A DNA stretch of 64,000 nucleotides, taken from positions 1 to 64,000 of the forward strand of contig NZ_CP030844.1 in the NCBI RefSeq assembly GCF_003330725.1, read 5' to 3'. Source of the stretch: Acidisarcina polymorpha. Its GTDB lineage: Bacteria > Acidobacteriota > Terriglobia > Terriglobales > Acidobacteriaceae. Under the pieces are notes generated by a model. The model had not been told where the DNA came from. It searched no databases and saw only the letters and a program-made list of their open reading frames with translations. Positions 1 to 9,075 of this stretch are shown here, in pieces (positions within the stretch are counted from its first letter, which is position 1; each line of letters opens with the position of its first letter). The position numbers and the translations under genes are program-made.

Positions 1-75
1 ATCGTCTGCTTCATGGCTCTTCAACACCTCTCCGTCCGTCCAAAGAATAACAAGTCGCCTTATTGCGACAGAACC
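1..75 (-). mobile_element. 5' end of an IS6-family-like element, cut by the window edge
   Basis: Read on the minus strand, positions 75-56 give a terminal-repeat-like sequence beginning GGTTCTGTCGCAATAAGGCG. After about 40 nt there is an ATG at 14-12 starting MKQT. The decayed IS6 transposase at 26744 has the same layout: a GTTTTGTCGCAGTAGGACGG-like end at 26804-26785, then about 40 nt, then ATGAAGCAG. The matching terminus, spacing and first three codons support a second IS6-type copy whose body lies left of the window. Only the first 14 nt of its transposase are visible, so intactness is unknown. Confidence 0.65.
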
Positions 76-287
76 TGGTGACGGGGGATAAGAACCTCTC
101 ATATCAGCAAAATCTGACGGGCCGCAAGCTGGCGCTAGTCGTACTGGAAGAAACCGATTGGAACATCCTTAAACACGAAGCCGCGCCGGTGAGTGCTGCG
201 CTCGATGCAGCCATGCCCGGAAGTTTTCAAGAGGTAACATTCCATCGCCGCCGCCCACGCGGCTCTGGTCGAAAACGCGATTGCTAG
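63..287 (+). pseudogene. 5'-truncated small hypothetical protein next to the IS6-like end
   Basis: The open frame begins inside the IS6-like terminal repeat, so its first residues are element-derived. The body from about residue 18 (LTGRKLALVVLEETDWNILK, then AALDAAMPGSFQEV) has the composition of a real small protein: an extended strand, then a helix ending in PGSF. It resembles short uncharacterised proteins with a GR(K/T)LAIVVL start, but I cannot name a function. The natural start was probably lost when the element inserted. It could still be chance coding. Confidence 0.3.
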
Positions 288-304
288 GGTCGGCGGTTGG
301 CTTC

Positions 305-385
305 GCGGACCCGGTGCTCCGGAAGCACTTGTCTCCGCTCGGCTGGGAGCACATCAACCTTACCGGTGACTACCAGTGGCGAAAC
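305..385 (+). pseudogene. Fragment of a Tn3-family transposase C-terminus
   Basis: The frame reads HLSPLGWEHINLTGDYQWR. This is the highly conserved C-terminal signature of Tn3-family transposases (PLGWEHINLTGDYxW). Only about 25 residues are recognisable. No start, no upstream catalytic domain and no terminal repeats are visible, and the frame then runs into unrelated sequence. It is a scrap of a former Tn3-type transposon, not a gene. Confidence 0.65.
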
Positions 386-534
386 ACTGCAAGACTCGGC
401 AAAGCAAACTCAGCCTTTGCGTCAGCCGTAACGTACGATGGTATCCGTGAGCGTGGTCGGGGTGCTAAGGTCGTGAAATCCAAAGGCTATGCGTTCAACA
501 TACCAATTTCCCACCCCGGAGAACTGAGAACGGC

Positions 535-1605
535 ATGGAAGATCACTCGCCAGGAGAAACGAAAGAGAATCCCATTGCACCCAGTACTTCCCAAGGCAAA
601 CTCCCACCCCTCATAGACGCACAAAAAGGCGGAGAACACGTAGGCTGCGGTGCAGACACAAGTTGCACCGAGGCTCCAGCGAGATCCAAATGGCGAAGGT
701 TTTGGGCTTGGGCGTGGCCGATGGATTTTTCGGATGCGGTAATGATCCTCCTCACAGTCTTCATTGCCCTTGGCACCATTGCGAGTGCCATCGCTGTTGG
801 ATTTCAGTGGTACGAGATGCATACTGGCGGAGCAGATACTAAGGCTATAGCTGAGGCTGCGCAAAAGCAGGCTTGTGCCGCCCATCAGATTGCCGAAGCT
901 TCCCAGAGAAACGCCACAGCTGCGGAAGAATTCGCAACCAGTGCCGGCCTGATCAATCGTGGAGTAGAGGACGCTGTCAAGAAATTGCAACTCCAGGCCG
1001 ATCAAGCGAGCCGATCTGCTGATGCCACCAAATCTGCCGCCGACACAGCCAGGGAAACACTCAGGAAAAGTCAGCGACCCTGGGTGAATGCCGAATCATT
1101 TGTCCCAACGACCTTTACACTTCCGCCTGACGGTAGATTTGCCGTTGATGGCGATTTGGTGATCAAGAATACAGGGGTATCTGTCGCCACTGACGGCTGG
1201 GTCATGATGGTTGCCGTACCCACTGCCACAAGTTGGCTAACCAAGAACTGGGACCAGGCATGTGAAATAGACGACCAGCAGATACTCGCATCTCACACAT
1301 CGGCAGCGAAGGGTCTTGGGGATACTTGGCCAATTGGATTTGTTCTCGCCCCCAGCCAAGAGACGCGAATGAGAATGGCGATGGGAGATGTCCATGGATT
1401 GATCGAAGCGCAGATTACAGGAGCATTGCCCCACGCCACTTCTGAGCAAGATCCTCGAAGTGGGCAATTCTATCTGCTTGGCTGCGCCCGTTACAAAGAC
1501 CAGTTTGGAACGGGCCACACGACACGATTCTGTTTCGCATACCTTAATGACAGACTGAGTCCATCTGGTTTCTATGTTTGCAATGGTTTGGAATCTGCTG
1601 ATTAA
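535..1605 (+). CDS. Hypothetical membrane-anchored protein with Ala-rich coiled coil
   Basis: This 356-residue protein has no recognised family. Residues 1-60 are polar and cytoplasmic-looking. One hydrophobic segment follows at about 62-90 (DAVMILLTVFIALGTIASAI). Next is a long Ala/Gln/Glu-rich helix (about 93-178) with heptad-like spacing, likely a coiled coil, and then a globular C-terminal half rich in beta strand. The single membrane span followed by an Ala-rich coil resembles small phage or plasmid membrane proteins of unknown role. The ATG at 535 is the first in frame. The gene stands alone on its strand beside transposon scraps, which suggests it arrived by transfer. The open frame is convincing; the function is not known. 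Confidence 0.6.
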   Translation: MEDHSPGETKENPIAPSTSQGKLPPLIDAQKGGEHVGCGADTSCTEAPARSKWRRFWAWAWPMDFSDAVMILLTVFIALGTIASAIAVGFQWYEMHTGGADTKAIAEAAQKQACAAHQIAEASQRNATAAEEFATSAGLINRGVEDAVKKLQLQADQASRSADATKSAADTARETLRKSQRPWVNAESFVPTTFTLPPDGRFAVDGDLVIKNTGVSVATDGWVMMVAVPTATSWLTKNWDQACEIDDQQILASHTSAAKGLGDTWPIGFVLAPSQETRMRMAMGDVHGLIEAQITGALPHATSEQDPRSGQFYLLGCARYKDQFGTGHTTRFCFAYLNDRLSPSGFYVCNGLESAD

Positions 1606-2049
1606 GAAATTTCGCCCCAACCAAGCACAATCCCTGATACCTAGCCACCACATTGGCGATCTCGCTGTACGTGACGTTCAGCTGGGCGATGTCTGTTGTT
1701 ATCTGCGCAGCTTCCACGTGATCACAAAATCGTGGAGGGACGAACTCGGCCCTTGAAACATGAGATCAGTATATAGCGAAGAAAAAGCGAACACGCTATG
1801 GAATTCGAGCCGAGCGTAGTCCGCGGTTGGGCGATACCTTCACAATCATCCGCTAGCTAGTCAGGAAATATGCAGTAGGTTACTAGTGATTACCTGAGTA
1901 ATAAAATCAGGGTAACTTCCACTAAAGTGGTATAGGCACGAACTCGCGCCTTGCGCTACGTTTGCGCTGTTGGATTTCGCTGCCTTCCATTGAGCTTCCC
2001 CAATCCTAAACAGCCTGACTACCGGGCCATCGCCTCTCCAGGAGGAATT
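1606..2049. other. Intergenic stretch, no gene seen
   Basis: No convincing coding frame on either strand. It is AT-richer near 1760-1930 and probably contains the promoter of the secreted-protein gene that starts at 2050, but no clear -35/-10 pair or operator could be assigned by eye. Confidence 0.4.
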
Positions 2050-2820
2050 GTGAACACATGCCTGTCTTGCACTCGAAGTGTGCTTGTTCTTTTCCTAGTC
2101 GCTTCGGTGTCTGGGCATCTAGCCGTTGGCGCCTCCGGCACAAGCGCAGCCAGTGCTCTTGCCGAGCTGAAGCAGGCCTTCTCCCAGGGTAAATCGGTCA
2201 CCAGCGTTGAACTCTCCGGAAACGCGAAGTGGTATGCGGGAAGCCTGGAGGACTCCGGTCCAGTGACCTTAACTGCTGCTTCCTCGGGGGCCGCTCAGAT
2301 GCAACTGTCGCTTTCTTCTCTAGGCAGCAGGACTGAGTCTCAGACCGGCTTGGGTTCTGCGATGGCCTGCTCGTGGTCTGGATCCAACGGAGATTTGCAC
2401 GATAGCAACCTGAACAACTGTTGGAAACCAGTGATTTGGTTCCTCCCGGCACTGTCGCTTCAATTAGGGCTGATGCCGTCAAGTCTGGGCATAGCGGACT
2501 TCGGTACGGGAATCGTCGGATCCGGTACCTTTCATCATCTTCAAAGCCAATTGGTCTTTGGTGACACGCCAATGAGCATCACGACCGAAGCAATGAAAGC
2601 CAGCACCACCGACATTGGTCTAGACTCCATCTCCTCTTTGCCTGCGGTCATCGCCTATAAAGTTCAGCCCGACACGGGTTCTCAAACCCCGATTGCTATC
2701 CAGGTTCATTACTCAAACTACAAGTTGGTGAATGGAGTTCAGATTCCTTACACGATCAAGCGATTCGTGAATGGGAAGCTGCAGCTTGAGATTTCTGTCA
2801 ATCGCACTCAGATCCAATAA
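2050..2820 (+). CDS. Secreted hypothetical protein upstream of the Rhs gene
   Basis: Start chosen at GTG 2050 because AGGAGG ends about 6 nt upstream. The longer open frame from 1951 has no such site and a poor N-terminus. The 256-residue product begins with a Sec signal peptide (about residues 1-30, hydrophobic core VLVLFLVASVSG). The mature part is Ser/Thr/Gly-rich and beta-rich, with a C-terminal half (VHYSNYKLVNGVQIPYTIKR, then FVNGKLQLEI) that resembles LolA-like or outer-membrane-lipoprotein-sorting-type folds often found in acidobacterial secreted proteins. It lies 25 nt before the Rhs start and probably shares its transcript. It may help export or anchor the Rhs protein, but this is only suggested by position. 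Confidence 0.7.
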   Translation: MNTCLSCTRSVLVLFLVASVSGHLAVGASGTSAASALAELKQAFSQGKSVTSVELSGNAKWYAGSLEDSGPVTLTAASSGAAQMQLSLSSLGSRTESQTGLGSAMACSWSGSNGDLHDSNLNNCWKPVIWFLPALSLQLGLMPSSLGIADFGTGIVGSGTFHHLQSQLVFGDTPMSITTEAMKASTTDIGLDSISSLPAVIAYKVQPDTGSQTPIAIQVHYSNYKLVNGVQIPYTIKRFVNGKLQLEISVNRTQIQ

Positions 2821-2845
2821 AGCCAAATTACTTCTGCACACTTGG

Positions 2846-5800
2846 ATGGTTTTAATGATTCGCAAGGCCTTGCTTCTGCTCGTGGTTGTTTTCAGCCTGA
2901 TCCCTGCCTGGTCGCAAGTGACGACTGGCCTCTATCCCTACGGCTCGTTCGATAATCTCGGGTTCGACTCCATCGACCGGGGCAGCTTAAATGTGCACTT
3001 CTTAATTCCCATCGTGAATAAATCCGGCCGTGGCGTGCCCTTTTATTACAACCTCTCTCATGAGGGTCTTGTTTGGACGCCAACGGTCGTCAACGATGTG
3101 AGCACTTGGTCGCCTGCTCAGTCGTTCGGGTGGCAGGCTGATACAGACGCGGCGGTTGGATATATAAGTTACTCTTACTTATCGGGTGCTATTGGCGATA
3201 CGTGTACGTTTTTCACTTATTCAAACGTGGTTTATCACGATCCGTTTGGCGCTAATCATGCATTTTCGGGTGCTATTCGGTCGGAAACCTGCCCCAGCGG
3301 AATAACGACTTCTGGAAACATCGGGGGAGCCATCGATGGGTCCGGCTATCGGCTCGCCAAGAATGCAAGTGGCTTGAGTATCCCCCAAGGACCTGTTCTC
3401 GATAGGAAGGGAAATACATTTGCAGTGCCGGTAGCGCCCTCAGGTCCCGCTTCAGTGAGCGATACGAACGGCAACCAAGTGACGGCCAGCAAGAGCGGTG
3501 CTTTCACTGATACCACCGGAGCACAAGTTCTTACTATTACCGGTAGCGGTACTGCCTCTTCCCCGAAGGTGTTCTCGTATCCTACCTATGGTACGAATCC
3601 AAACGGCACTAGCCCGCCTTCAGCAAGCGCGACCATCTATTACAAGACATATCAAGTGCAGACGGCATTTGGATGCAGTGGTCCGGGAGAGTACAACCTG
3701 TCAGCAGACCTTGTTGACCACATCACCCTTGGGGACGCCAGCACTTACAAGTTCACCTATGAACCGACGCCGGGCCATAGCGCGAACGTCACCGGACGCT
3801 TGGCATCGATTACCCTGCCGGCGGGTGGGATTATCTCCTACGCCTATACGGGCGCTAATAACGGAATTAACTGCGCGGACGGCACGCCGACCGGTATTAC
3901 CCGCACCACTAGTGACGGAAGTCGCGTCTACGTACGTAGCCTGATAACCAGCAACACCAGCCGAACCGATATCACCGACGGCTACGGGAATCATTCTGCC
4001 TTTAACTTCGTGACCTCTGGGTCGCCGACCTCCTTCTATGAGACCCATCAGACAGTCTATGACGGCGCAATCAACGGTTTACCACGAGAAGAGCTCTTGA
4101 ACTGCTACAACGGTGCTGCAACGCAACAATGCGCCACGGCCGCTCTGACCCTGCCAATTACGAAAATTGACACCTATGAGAACTTGGATGGGATCCAGCA
4201 CGGCTGGACTTCTACTTACAACCAGTTTGGCCTTCAGACGGAACTCGACAGCTATGATTTCGGCGGAGCCAGTCGGGGAGCGCTGTTGCGGAAGGAGGTG
4301 TGGACTTATCCCGCGTCTGGCATTGCGAGTCTGTTAGCGTCGGATACCGTCACCGATGGAAGCGGAAACCAACTCAGTCGGACCTCCTACCTGTACGATG
4401 AGACGACGGGAACAGGACATGCTGCTCTATCGCAAACTTCGGGACTTCCCCAACGTGGAGGCCTGATCGGTGCTCAGCGAGGAAATGTCACTACGATCAC
4501 TCAATCGAACAGCTCGACGCCGCTAACCACTGAGCTGTCCTATGAGGACACCGGGAACCCTTTGAGTGTGACTACGCAGAACGGAACATCGACCTTCAGC
4601 TACGATCCCCCCACACATGGCTTCTTGAATAGGGTCACCCCGCCAACCCCGACGAGCGGGGTGTCTCTTTATACTGGCTCAAGTTACGACGCAGCCACTG
4701 GAGTTCTGTTAACGACCACCGATCTTAGCTCACAGGTGACAACCTATAAGACATACGATGCGTTGCTGCGGCCGCTGGAGATCGACAATCCCGGCGACGG
4801 GGCAACGTATAACTTTTACTCGCCGGGCCACAGCAGCGTGTCAAAGACGCTGAGCGCCACGGAAACGGCTGAAACCGTGATCTTCTACGACGGCTATGGG
4901 CGTCCAAACCGGCGAGCCATTATGAATGGCCAGAGCGCTAATCCCTGGTATCTCCAGGATACTTGCTATGACGCAAATGGGAACGTAGGCTCCGTGTCCT
5001 ACCCATATCAGGGCTCCGAATTCCAGGCTCCGCCCAAGTGCGGCGGGGGTGGGGCGGACGATGTCTATGCGTACGACTCACTAGGAAGAGTCACGCAGAT
5101 TACCCACTGGGATAGTAACGACCTTATTCGGTACACTTATGCCGGACGAGCCACTCTGGCGACCGATGAAAATGGTGTCAGCCGCATCACCCAGGTCGAT
5201 GGATTGGGCCGGGTCACGTCGGCCTGCGAGGTCTCCTCTTCCACACTAGAGGGGGTTGCTCCGGTTGCCTGCGGCCAGGATATCCCCGCCACGGGCTTTC
5301 TGACCTCCTACTCCTACCCCACGGCTAGCGGGGGCAATCAAGTGACAATGGTCGCCCAAGGCTCGCAGACCCGCACATTCATTACCGATTCCCTGGGTCG
5401 CCCTGTGTCGGTCACCGAGCCGGAGCGAGGCGCGACAAATTATCAGTATGCCTACAACGCTACGGGACTCAAGGTAACCCGAACTCGACCAGAAGCGAAC
5501 CAAACCAACCCGGCCATCCTCACAACGACGACGACCCAGTATGATGCACTTGGACGGGTGGTTTCTGTTGGGTACGTGGACAACGGTGTTCCATCCGCAT
5601 CTACATCAAACAAGAGTTTCGTTTACGACACGATTTGCTGCACGACGAACAATCTGCAGTACGTTAGGGGCCGGCTGGCCGTCATGGGAGCCTTTGTCGG
5701 AACGGCAACTACGAATCATCCTGCCGCTTCAGAGTTCAGCTATAACGTGAGGGGCCAGATAGTGAATATGTGGAACTGTGCTCCGTCGACGTGTGGCACG

Positions 5801-7555
5801 GCGAAGCAGGAGTCGCGTCCGCTGGGCTTTACCTACGATTGGGCGGGTAACCTGACCTCCGAAGGAGACGCTGTCAGTGGACAAGTCGCCTACACTCGCT
5901 CCCCGGCCGGCGAGGTGACCTCGATCAACAACAACAGCTATAACCTGACCGGTGGAACCGGCGGATCGACACCCATCGCCTCAAACATCATCAATGGACC
6001 AAACGGCCCGGTCAGCTACACTTTAGGTAACGGCCTTAATCTCTACAAAGGCTACGACTTCATGGGGCGGCCAGACGGGCAGTGGCTGTGCAGAGGAGGC
6101 CCGGCGGCCGCATACTGTGCCAGCGGGGGGACACAAGCCTTCGGTCAGGGCGAGACCATCAAGGGCTCGCAGGTCTCCTACGTGGGCGATACCGTTCTGG
6201 GTCTCTCTACCAATTACTCCTATGACGAGTTCAACCGGCTCAGCGCCCGTACCGTGACGAATGGAGTCGCCAATCAGAACTACACCTACAGCTATGACCG
6301 GTATGGCAACCGATGGTCGCAAAACGGCGCACCTTCCTTCAGCGCCTCCTTCGACGCGACGAGTAACAAAATCAATAGCGGCGGCTATACTTACGACGCG
6401 GCCGGTAACATGACCAGAGACGGGTATCATAGCTACACTTACGACGCGGAGGGCAACATCGTGAGCGTCGATGGCGGCTCAACCGCGTCCTACACCTACG
6501 ACGCACTGAACCGAAGGGTGAGCGTGGCTACTCCCGCTGGAACCAGTGAATATTCTTACGACTATGCGGGAAGGCGCATCTCCACCTGGAATGCAGCCAC
6601 GAACAATGGTACCGATGGCCGCATGTATTGGGATGGGCAACAGATCGCCTTTCGTTCCTCTGACAACGCTACCTACTTCGAGAACCAGGATTATATCGGC
6701 ACCGAGCGCATCCGGACTGACCATAACGGCACGACGTCTGCAACCTACAAGTCTCTGCCCTGGGGTGATGGCTACGTGGCCAGTATCCTCAATAGCGAGG
6801 CCGATGTAGACAACTTTCACTTCGCTGACATGGAGCAGGACAGCAACGACGCCGGCGCACCTATGTCCGAACACGCTCAGTTCCGCAACTATTCCTTCTA
6901 CCAGGGACGTTGGCTCTCGCCTGACCCTTACGACGGGTCGTACGATATCCCCAATCCGCAGAGCCTTAACCGATATGCCTATGTGCTGAATAATCCGCTG
7001 AGCTTCTTCGATCCAGCCGGCCTGCAAGACGGCGATCCAAGTCACCCGAACTGTGATGATGATGACACGGTTTGCGTTAATGGGGGTGGTGGCTTCTATG
7101 GCGGTGGCGATGGCGGAGATGGTGGAGCTAGTGGCCACGGCGGCTCCGGAAGCGGTTCAGCCCCAAATAACGACTGCACAGATAACGCAGTTAACCAAGT
7201 TGGTGGAAATCTGCAGCAAAATATACAGGTTTCAAAAGTGCTTAATGCCATGTTCTGGACTGCTGCCCCAGTGGGAGCAGTGAATGCATTGGCAATATAT
7301 TTTGGTTTAGTGCACACCGGCGGACCATGGGACTTCAAGAATTCTTCTGGCCCTGGAACGCACGACCAACGCGTCGCCGCTGGGAACGTGAACTACGGTG
7401 CAACATGCTTTATTGGTGACGAAGCATGTCAATATGCCGCTGGTCTATACGGCAAACTCAGCGGCAACCCAGGAACGGCAGCTACACACTTTGATATTCC
7501 ATCGGACAATCAACAGATTCAACAAGGGCAAGCTATCAAAAAGAAAGGCTGCTGA
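2846..7555 (+). CDS. Rhs/YD-repeat protein with C-terminal toxin-44-like domain
   Basis: Start taken at ATG 2846 (or 2855), which removes overlap with the upstream gene and exposes a Sec signal peptide (MIRKALLLLVVVFSLIPAWS). The product is about 1569 residues. Residues about 30-480 form the N-terminal shell region. YD repeats follow from about 500 onward (many YDxxGN/YTYDAxGN motifs). The RHS-core signature (GRWLSPDP, then NRYAYVLNNPLSFFDPAG) ends near residue 1391. The polymorphic tip follows: an Asp-rich patch, a Gly-rich linker (nt 7081-7165), a hydrophobic helix, then GGPWDFKN and GNVNYGAT. These last motifs resemble the toxin-44 (Ntox44) family of polymorphic toxins, a predicted nuclease class. 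The protein would be exported, with the tip released from the Rhs cocoon to poison a rival. The next gene begins 2 nt later and is the natural immunity candidate. Rhs identity is near certain; the toxin family is inferred from motifs only. Confidence 0.93.
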   Translation: MVLMIRKALLLLVVVFSLIPAWSQVTTGLYPYGSFDNLGFDSIDRGSLNVHFLIPIVNKSGRGVPFYYNLSHEGLVWTPTVVNDVSTWSPAQSFGWQADTDAAVGYISYSYLSGAIGDTCTFFTYSNVVYHDPFGANHAFSGAIRSETCPSGITTSGNIGGAIDGSGYRLAKNASGLSIPQGPVLDRKGNTFAVPVAPSGPASVSDTNGNQVTASKSGAFTDTTGAQVLTITGSGTASSPKVFSYPTYGTNPNGTSPPSASATIYYKTYQVQTAFGCSGPGEYNLSADLVDHITLGDASTYKFTYEPTPGHSANVTGRLASITLPAGGIISYAYTGANNGINCADGTPTGITRTTSDGSRVYVRSLITSNTSRTDITDGYGNHSAFNFVTSGSPTSFYETHQTVYDGAINGLPREELLNCYNGAATQQCATAALTLPITKIDTYENLDGIQHGWTSTYNQFGLQTELDSYDFGGASRGALLRKEVWTYPASGIASLLASDTVTDGSGNQLSRTSYLYDETTGTGHAALSQTSGLPQRGGLIGAQRGNVTTITQSNSSTPLTTELSYEDTGNPLSVTTQNGTSTFSYDPPTHGFLNRVTPPTPTSGVSLYTGSSYDAATGVLLTTTDLSSQVTTYKTYDALLRPLEIDNPGDGATYNFYSPGHSSVSKTLSATETAETVIFYDGYGRPNRRAIMNGQSANPWYLQDTCYDANGNVGSVSYPYQGSEFQAPPKCGGGGADDVYAYDSLGRVTQITHWDSNDLIRYTYAGRATLATDENGVSRITQVDGLGRVTSACEVSSSTLEGVAPVACGQDIPATGFLTSYSYPTASGGNQVTMVAQGSQTRTFITDSLGRPVSVTEPERGATNYQYAYNATGLKVTRTRPEANQTNPAILTTTTTQYDALGRVVSVGYVDNGVPSASTSNKSFVYDTICCTTNNLQYVRGRLAVMGAFVGTATTNHPAASEFSYNVRGQIVNMWNCAPSTCGTAKQESRPLGFTYDWAGNLTSEGDAVSGQVAYTRSPAGEVTSINNNSYNLTGGTGGSTPIASNIINGPNGPVSYTLGNGLNLYKGYDFMGRPDGQWLCRGGPAAAYCASGGTQAFGQGETIKGSQVSYVGDTVLGLSTNYSYDEFNRLSARTVTNGVANQNYTYSYDRYGNRWSQNGAPSFSASFDATSNKINSGGYTYDAAGNMTRDGYHSYTYDAEGNIVSVDGGSTASYTYDALNRRVSVATPAGTSEYSYDYAGRRISTWNAATNNGTDGRMYWDGQQIAFRSSDNATYFENQDYIGTERIRTDHNGTTSATYKSLPWGDGYVASILNSEADVDNFHFADMEQDSNDAGAPMSEHAQFRNYSFYQGRWLSPDPYDGSYDIPNPQSLNRYAYVLNNPLSFFDPAGLQDGDPSHPNCDDDDTVCVNGGGGFYGGGDGGDGGASGHGGSGSGSAPNNDCTDNAVNQVGGNLQQNIQVSKVLNAMFWTAAPVGAVNALAIYFGLVHTGGPWDFKNSSGPGTHDQRVAAGNVNYGATCFIGDEACQYAAGLYGKLSGNPGTAATHFDIPSDNQQIQQGQAIKKKGC

Positions 7556-7557
7556 GC

Positions 7558-8013
7558 ATGAGCAACGCAATGACTGCGACTCGTCAAGCGAAGAGGCTAC
7601 TCTCCTTCGTACTGCTTCTTATCGCAATTCCCCTAAGCACGATCGCAGTTGGTGGCTGTGACTCTGCCGACTATACGGTCGTGAGGGAAGTCAAATCGCC
7701 TGATAGCGCAATCTCTGCACTACTTGTACAACGCCGCGGCCACGACTCTCTTTCCTCGGATGTGTTTTATGTTGTCTTGGTAGATCATCACCACGACCCA
7801 ACCGACCTACCTAAAGCAATACACGATAAGCCAATTCTCGTCGCTACACACGGCCATGACGTGGAACTTCAATGGATTAGCACCGGTCGCATTAACGTGG
7901 TATGTGCAAACTGCGGAATTCAGAAGATAGATGTGATTGAAAAGAGAGATAAATGGGATTCCATTGATGTGACATTTGTCGGACTCCCGCAAGGAACTGC
8001 GACGACGACCTAG
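7558..8013 (+). CDS. Small lipoprotein, candidate immunity protein for the Rhs tip
   Basis: The ATG lies 2 nt after the Rhs stop, so translation is probably coupled. The 151-residue product has a basic N-terminus, a hydrophobic core (LLSFVLLLIAIPLSTIAVGG) and a lipobox-like VGGC giving a lipidated Cys near residue 34. The mature domain is short, acidic and beta-rich (YTVVREVKSPDS, VFYVVLVDHH, INVVCANCG). It resembles small DUF5412-like proteins, but I cannot assign a family with confidence. Position straight after a polymorphic-toxin tip is the classical place of the immunity gene, and a lipoprotein would act at the membrane or in the periplasm. Immunity function is an inference. Confidence 0.7.
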   Translation: MSNAMTATRQAKRLLSFVLLLIAIPLSTIAVGGCDSADYTVVREVKSPDSAISALLVQRRGHDSLSSDVFYVVLVDHHHDPTDLPKAIHDKPILVATHGHDVELQWISTGRINVVCANCGIQKIDVIEKRDKWDSIDVTFVGLPQGTATTT

Positions 8014-8041
8014 AAGTAGTGCCCCAAGTAACTTCCAGCGA

Positions 8042-8430
8042 ATGCCTCTTCCCGTAAACCATCTGAATTGCACCACGAGCACTGGGGCTAGCTTCCCCGC
8101 TCCGCCAGGATTCAGCGTCAGCAATATAGCCGCAAACGGAGCGACCAATGGGCTGTCAGGGGCGGGAGCCGCTGTTGGGCAAGGTGGATACTATGACTTC
8201 CAGCGTTTCCAGGTAGGTTCCGTCACGCAATTCTTCTCTGGATACACACCGGTAGCCAATGTCGCAGTAGGAGCCTACGTTCAAGGGACGGGAGCGCCAC
8301 AATGGGTGGCCAGCTTAATCTCGAACACTTACGCCTTCTTCAAATCCTCAAACGGAGCCACTGCTCAGCAGGCGCAGTTTAGAAATTTGGGCTTCTCTCT
8401 GGCTGCTGGAAAGGGGACATATCATGTCAA
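8042..8430 (+). pseudogene. Orphan second Rhs toxin tip, no Rhs core attached
   Basis: The frame contains GGYYDFQRFQVGSV, then YTPVANVAVGAYVQGTG, then an Ala/Gln-rich helix. This is the same general layout as the toxin-44-like tip of the Rhs gene (GGPWDFK, then NVNYGAT). No RHS core, signal peptide or good ribosome site precedes it, so it looks like a displaced C-terminal module of the kind left when Rhs tips are exchanged by recombination. The start is not defined and the end is judged from where the next small gene begins (8424). It could be silent cassette material that recombines onto the Rhs gene. Confidence 0.5.
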
Positions 8431-8758
8431 CCATCAATACCCTAGATCGCTCATCAGGCAGTTCCGCGAGGCCCCTAGACATCGCGTTCATGGCCGCCAA
8501 CGTAGTCGGCATCGGGCTCTTTACCTTCGACTTGCATCTCGCGGCTGGCGAATACCGCAGGAGCATGGGATGGTTCCTATCGCCGGGGAGCCCTTCGTCT
8601 GGGCTCTAGCTCTGCCGGCGCTGGGAGTTTTTTTCGTGGCCGATCTTGTATGGGGAGGCTTGCTCTTACGCGGTGGAGGGTCCAAGAGAAGGCTCTGGTG
8701 GCTCGTCACTGCGGCGGTATGGCTACTTGCCATCGTTGTAGACTTCTCCCGTCACTGA
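8424..8758 (+). pseudogene. Frameshifted small membrane protein, candidate immunity of the orphan tip
   Basis: From ATG 8424 the frame reads into a helix (IAFMAANVVGIGLFTFDLHL) and stops early. Inserting one base at the GGGG run 8585-8588 joins it to the neighbouring frame, giving MGWFLSPGEPFVWALALPAL, more hydrophobic sequence, and an end at 8758. The corrected product is about 111 residues with three likely membrane segments (about 22-41, 61-80, 92-107). It follows the orphan tip directly, as immunity genes do. The break may be a real mutation, a homopolymer sequencing error, or, less likely, programmed slippage. Confidence 0.5.
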
Positions 8759-8790
8759 TCGTCAAGCCGCTCCCAAATGGTGTCTTCGCA

Positions 8791-8820
8791 GCAAGGCCGT
8801 CTCTTCGGGGGCGGCCTTGC
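8791..8820 (+). terminator. Hairpin after the orphan tip/immunity pair
   Basis: A 9-bp perfect inverted repeat, GCAAGGCCG (8791-8799) and CGGCCTTGC (8812-8820), with a 12-nt loop, lies 33 nt after the stop at 8758. There is no T-run, so intrinsic termination would be weak; it may simply stabilise the transcript end. Confidence 0.4.
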
Positions 8821-8834
8821 CCCAAATGTATTCG

Positions 8835-9075
8835 GCCACCCTGGCCGGCCGCCTGCTGAATGCTGACACCTGTCTTTACACCATGACCCCCCGATGAGCA
8901 CTTCATCCTCGATCAGCATCCGGCTCACCCGCAGGTGACTATTGCCGCAGGTTTTTCAGGGCACGGATTCAAGTTCTCGAGTGTCATCGGAGAGATACTT
9001 GCGGACATGGTCGCTGGGGTCGCGCCAGGTTTTGACCTGAGCCTGTTTTCTATCGGCCGATTTCAGGCGGTTTAA
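8835..9075 (+). pseudogene. 3' remnant of a sarcosine-oxidase/SolA-type FAD oxidase
   Basis: After removing one C from the C-run at 8887-8892, the plus strand reads NADTCLYTMTPDEHFILDQH, then HPQVTIAAGFSGHGFKFSSV, then IGEILADM, and ends FDLSLFSIGRFQAV and stop at 9075. CLYTxTPDxHF and GFSGHGFKFxxVIGE are signatures of the C-terminal half of monomeric sarcosine oxidase and N-methyltryptophan oxidase (DAO family). The FAD-binding N-terminus is absent, so this is about 75 codons left of a ~380-codon gene. The frame is too short and broken to appear as an ordinary ORF. Confidence 0.75.

Noticed and set aside
6479-7138. 219-codon minus-strand frame inside the Rhs gene
   Set aside because: Val/Ile/Arg-rich antisense of the YD repeats; repeated codon bias opens the opposite frame. 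No family pattern.
7053-7165. Gly-rich repeat of the Rhs tip as a tandem-repeat locus or CRISPR
   Set aside because: It is a codon-level GGT/GGC linker within the Rhs frame, with no spacers or regular units.
7976-8758. A 260-codon plus-strand frame running across the lipoprotein end, orphan tip and immunity gene
   Set aside because: It starts inside the lipoprotein gene and ends in another gene's frame; only its middle (tip-like) and last part (membrane helices) are meaningful, so it is split into separate features.
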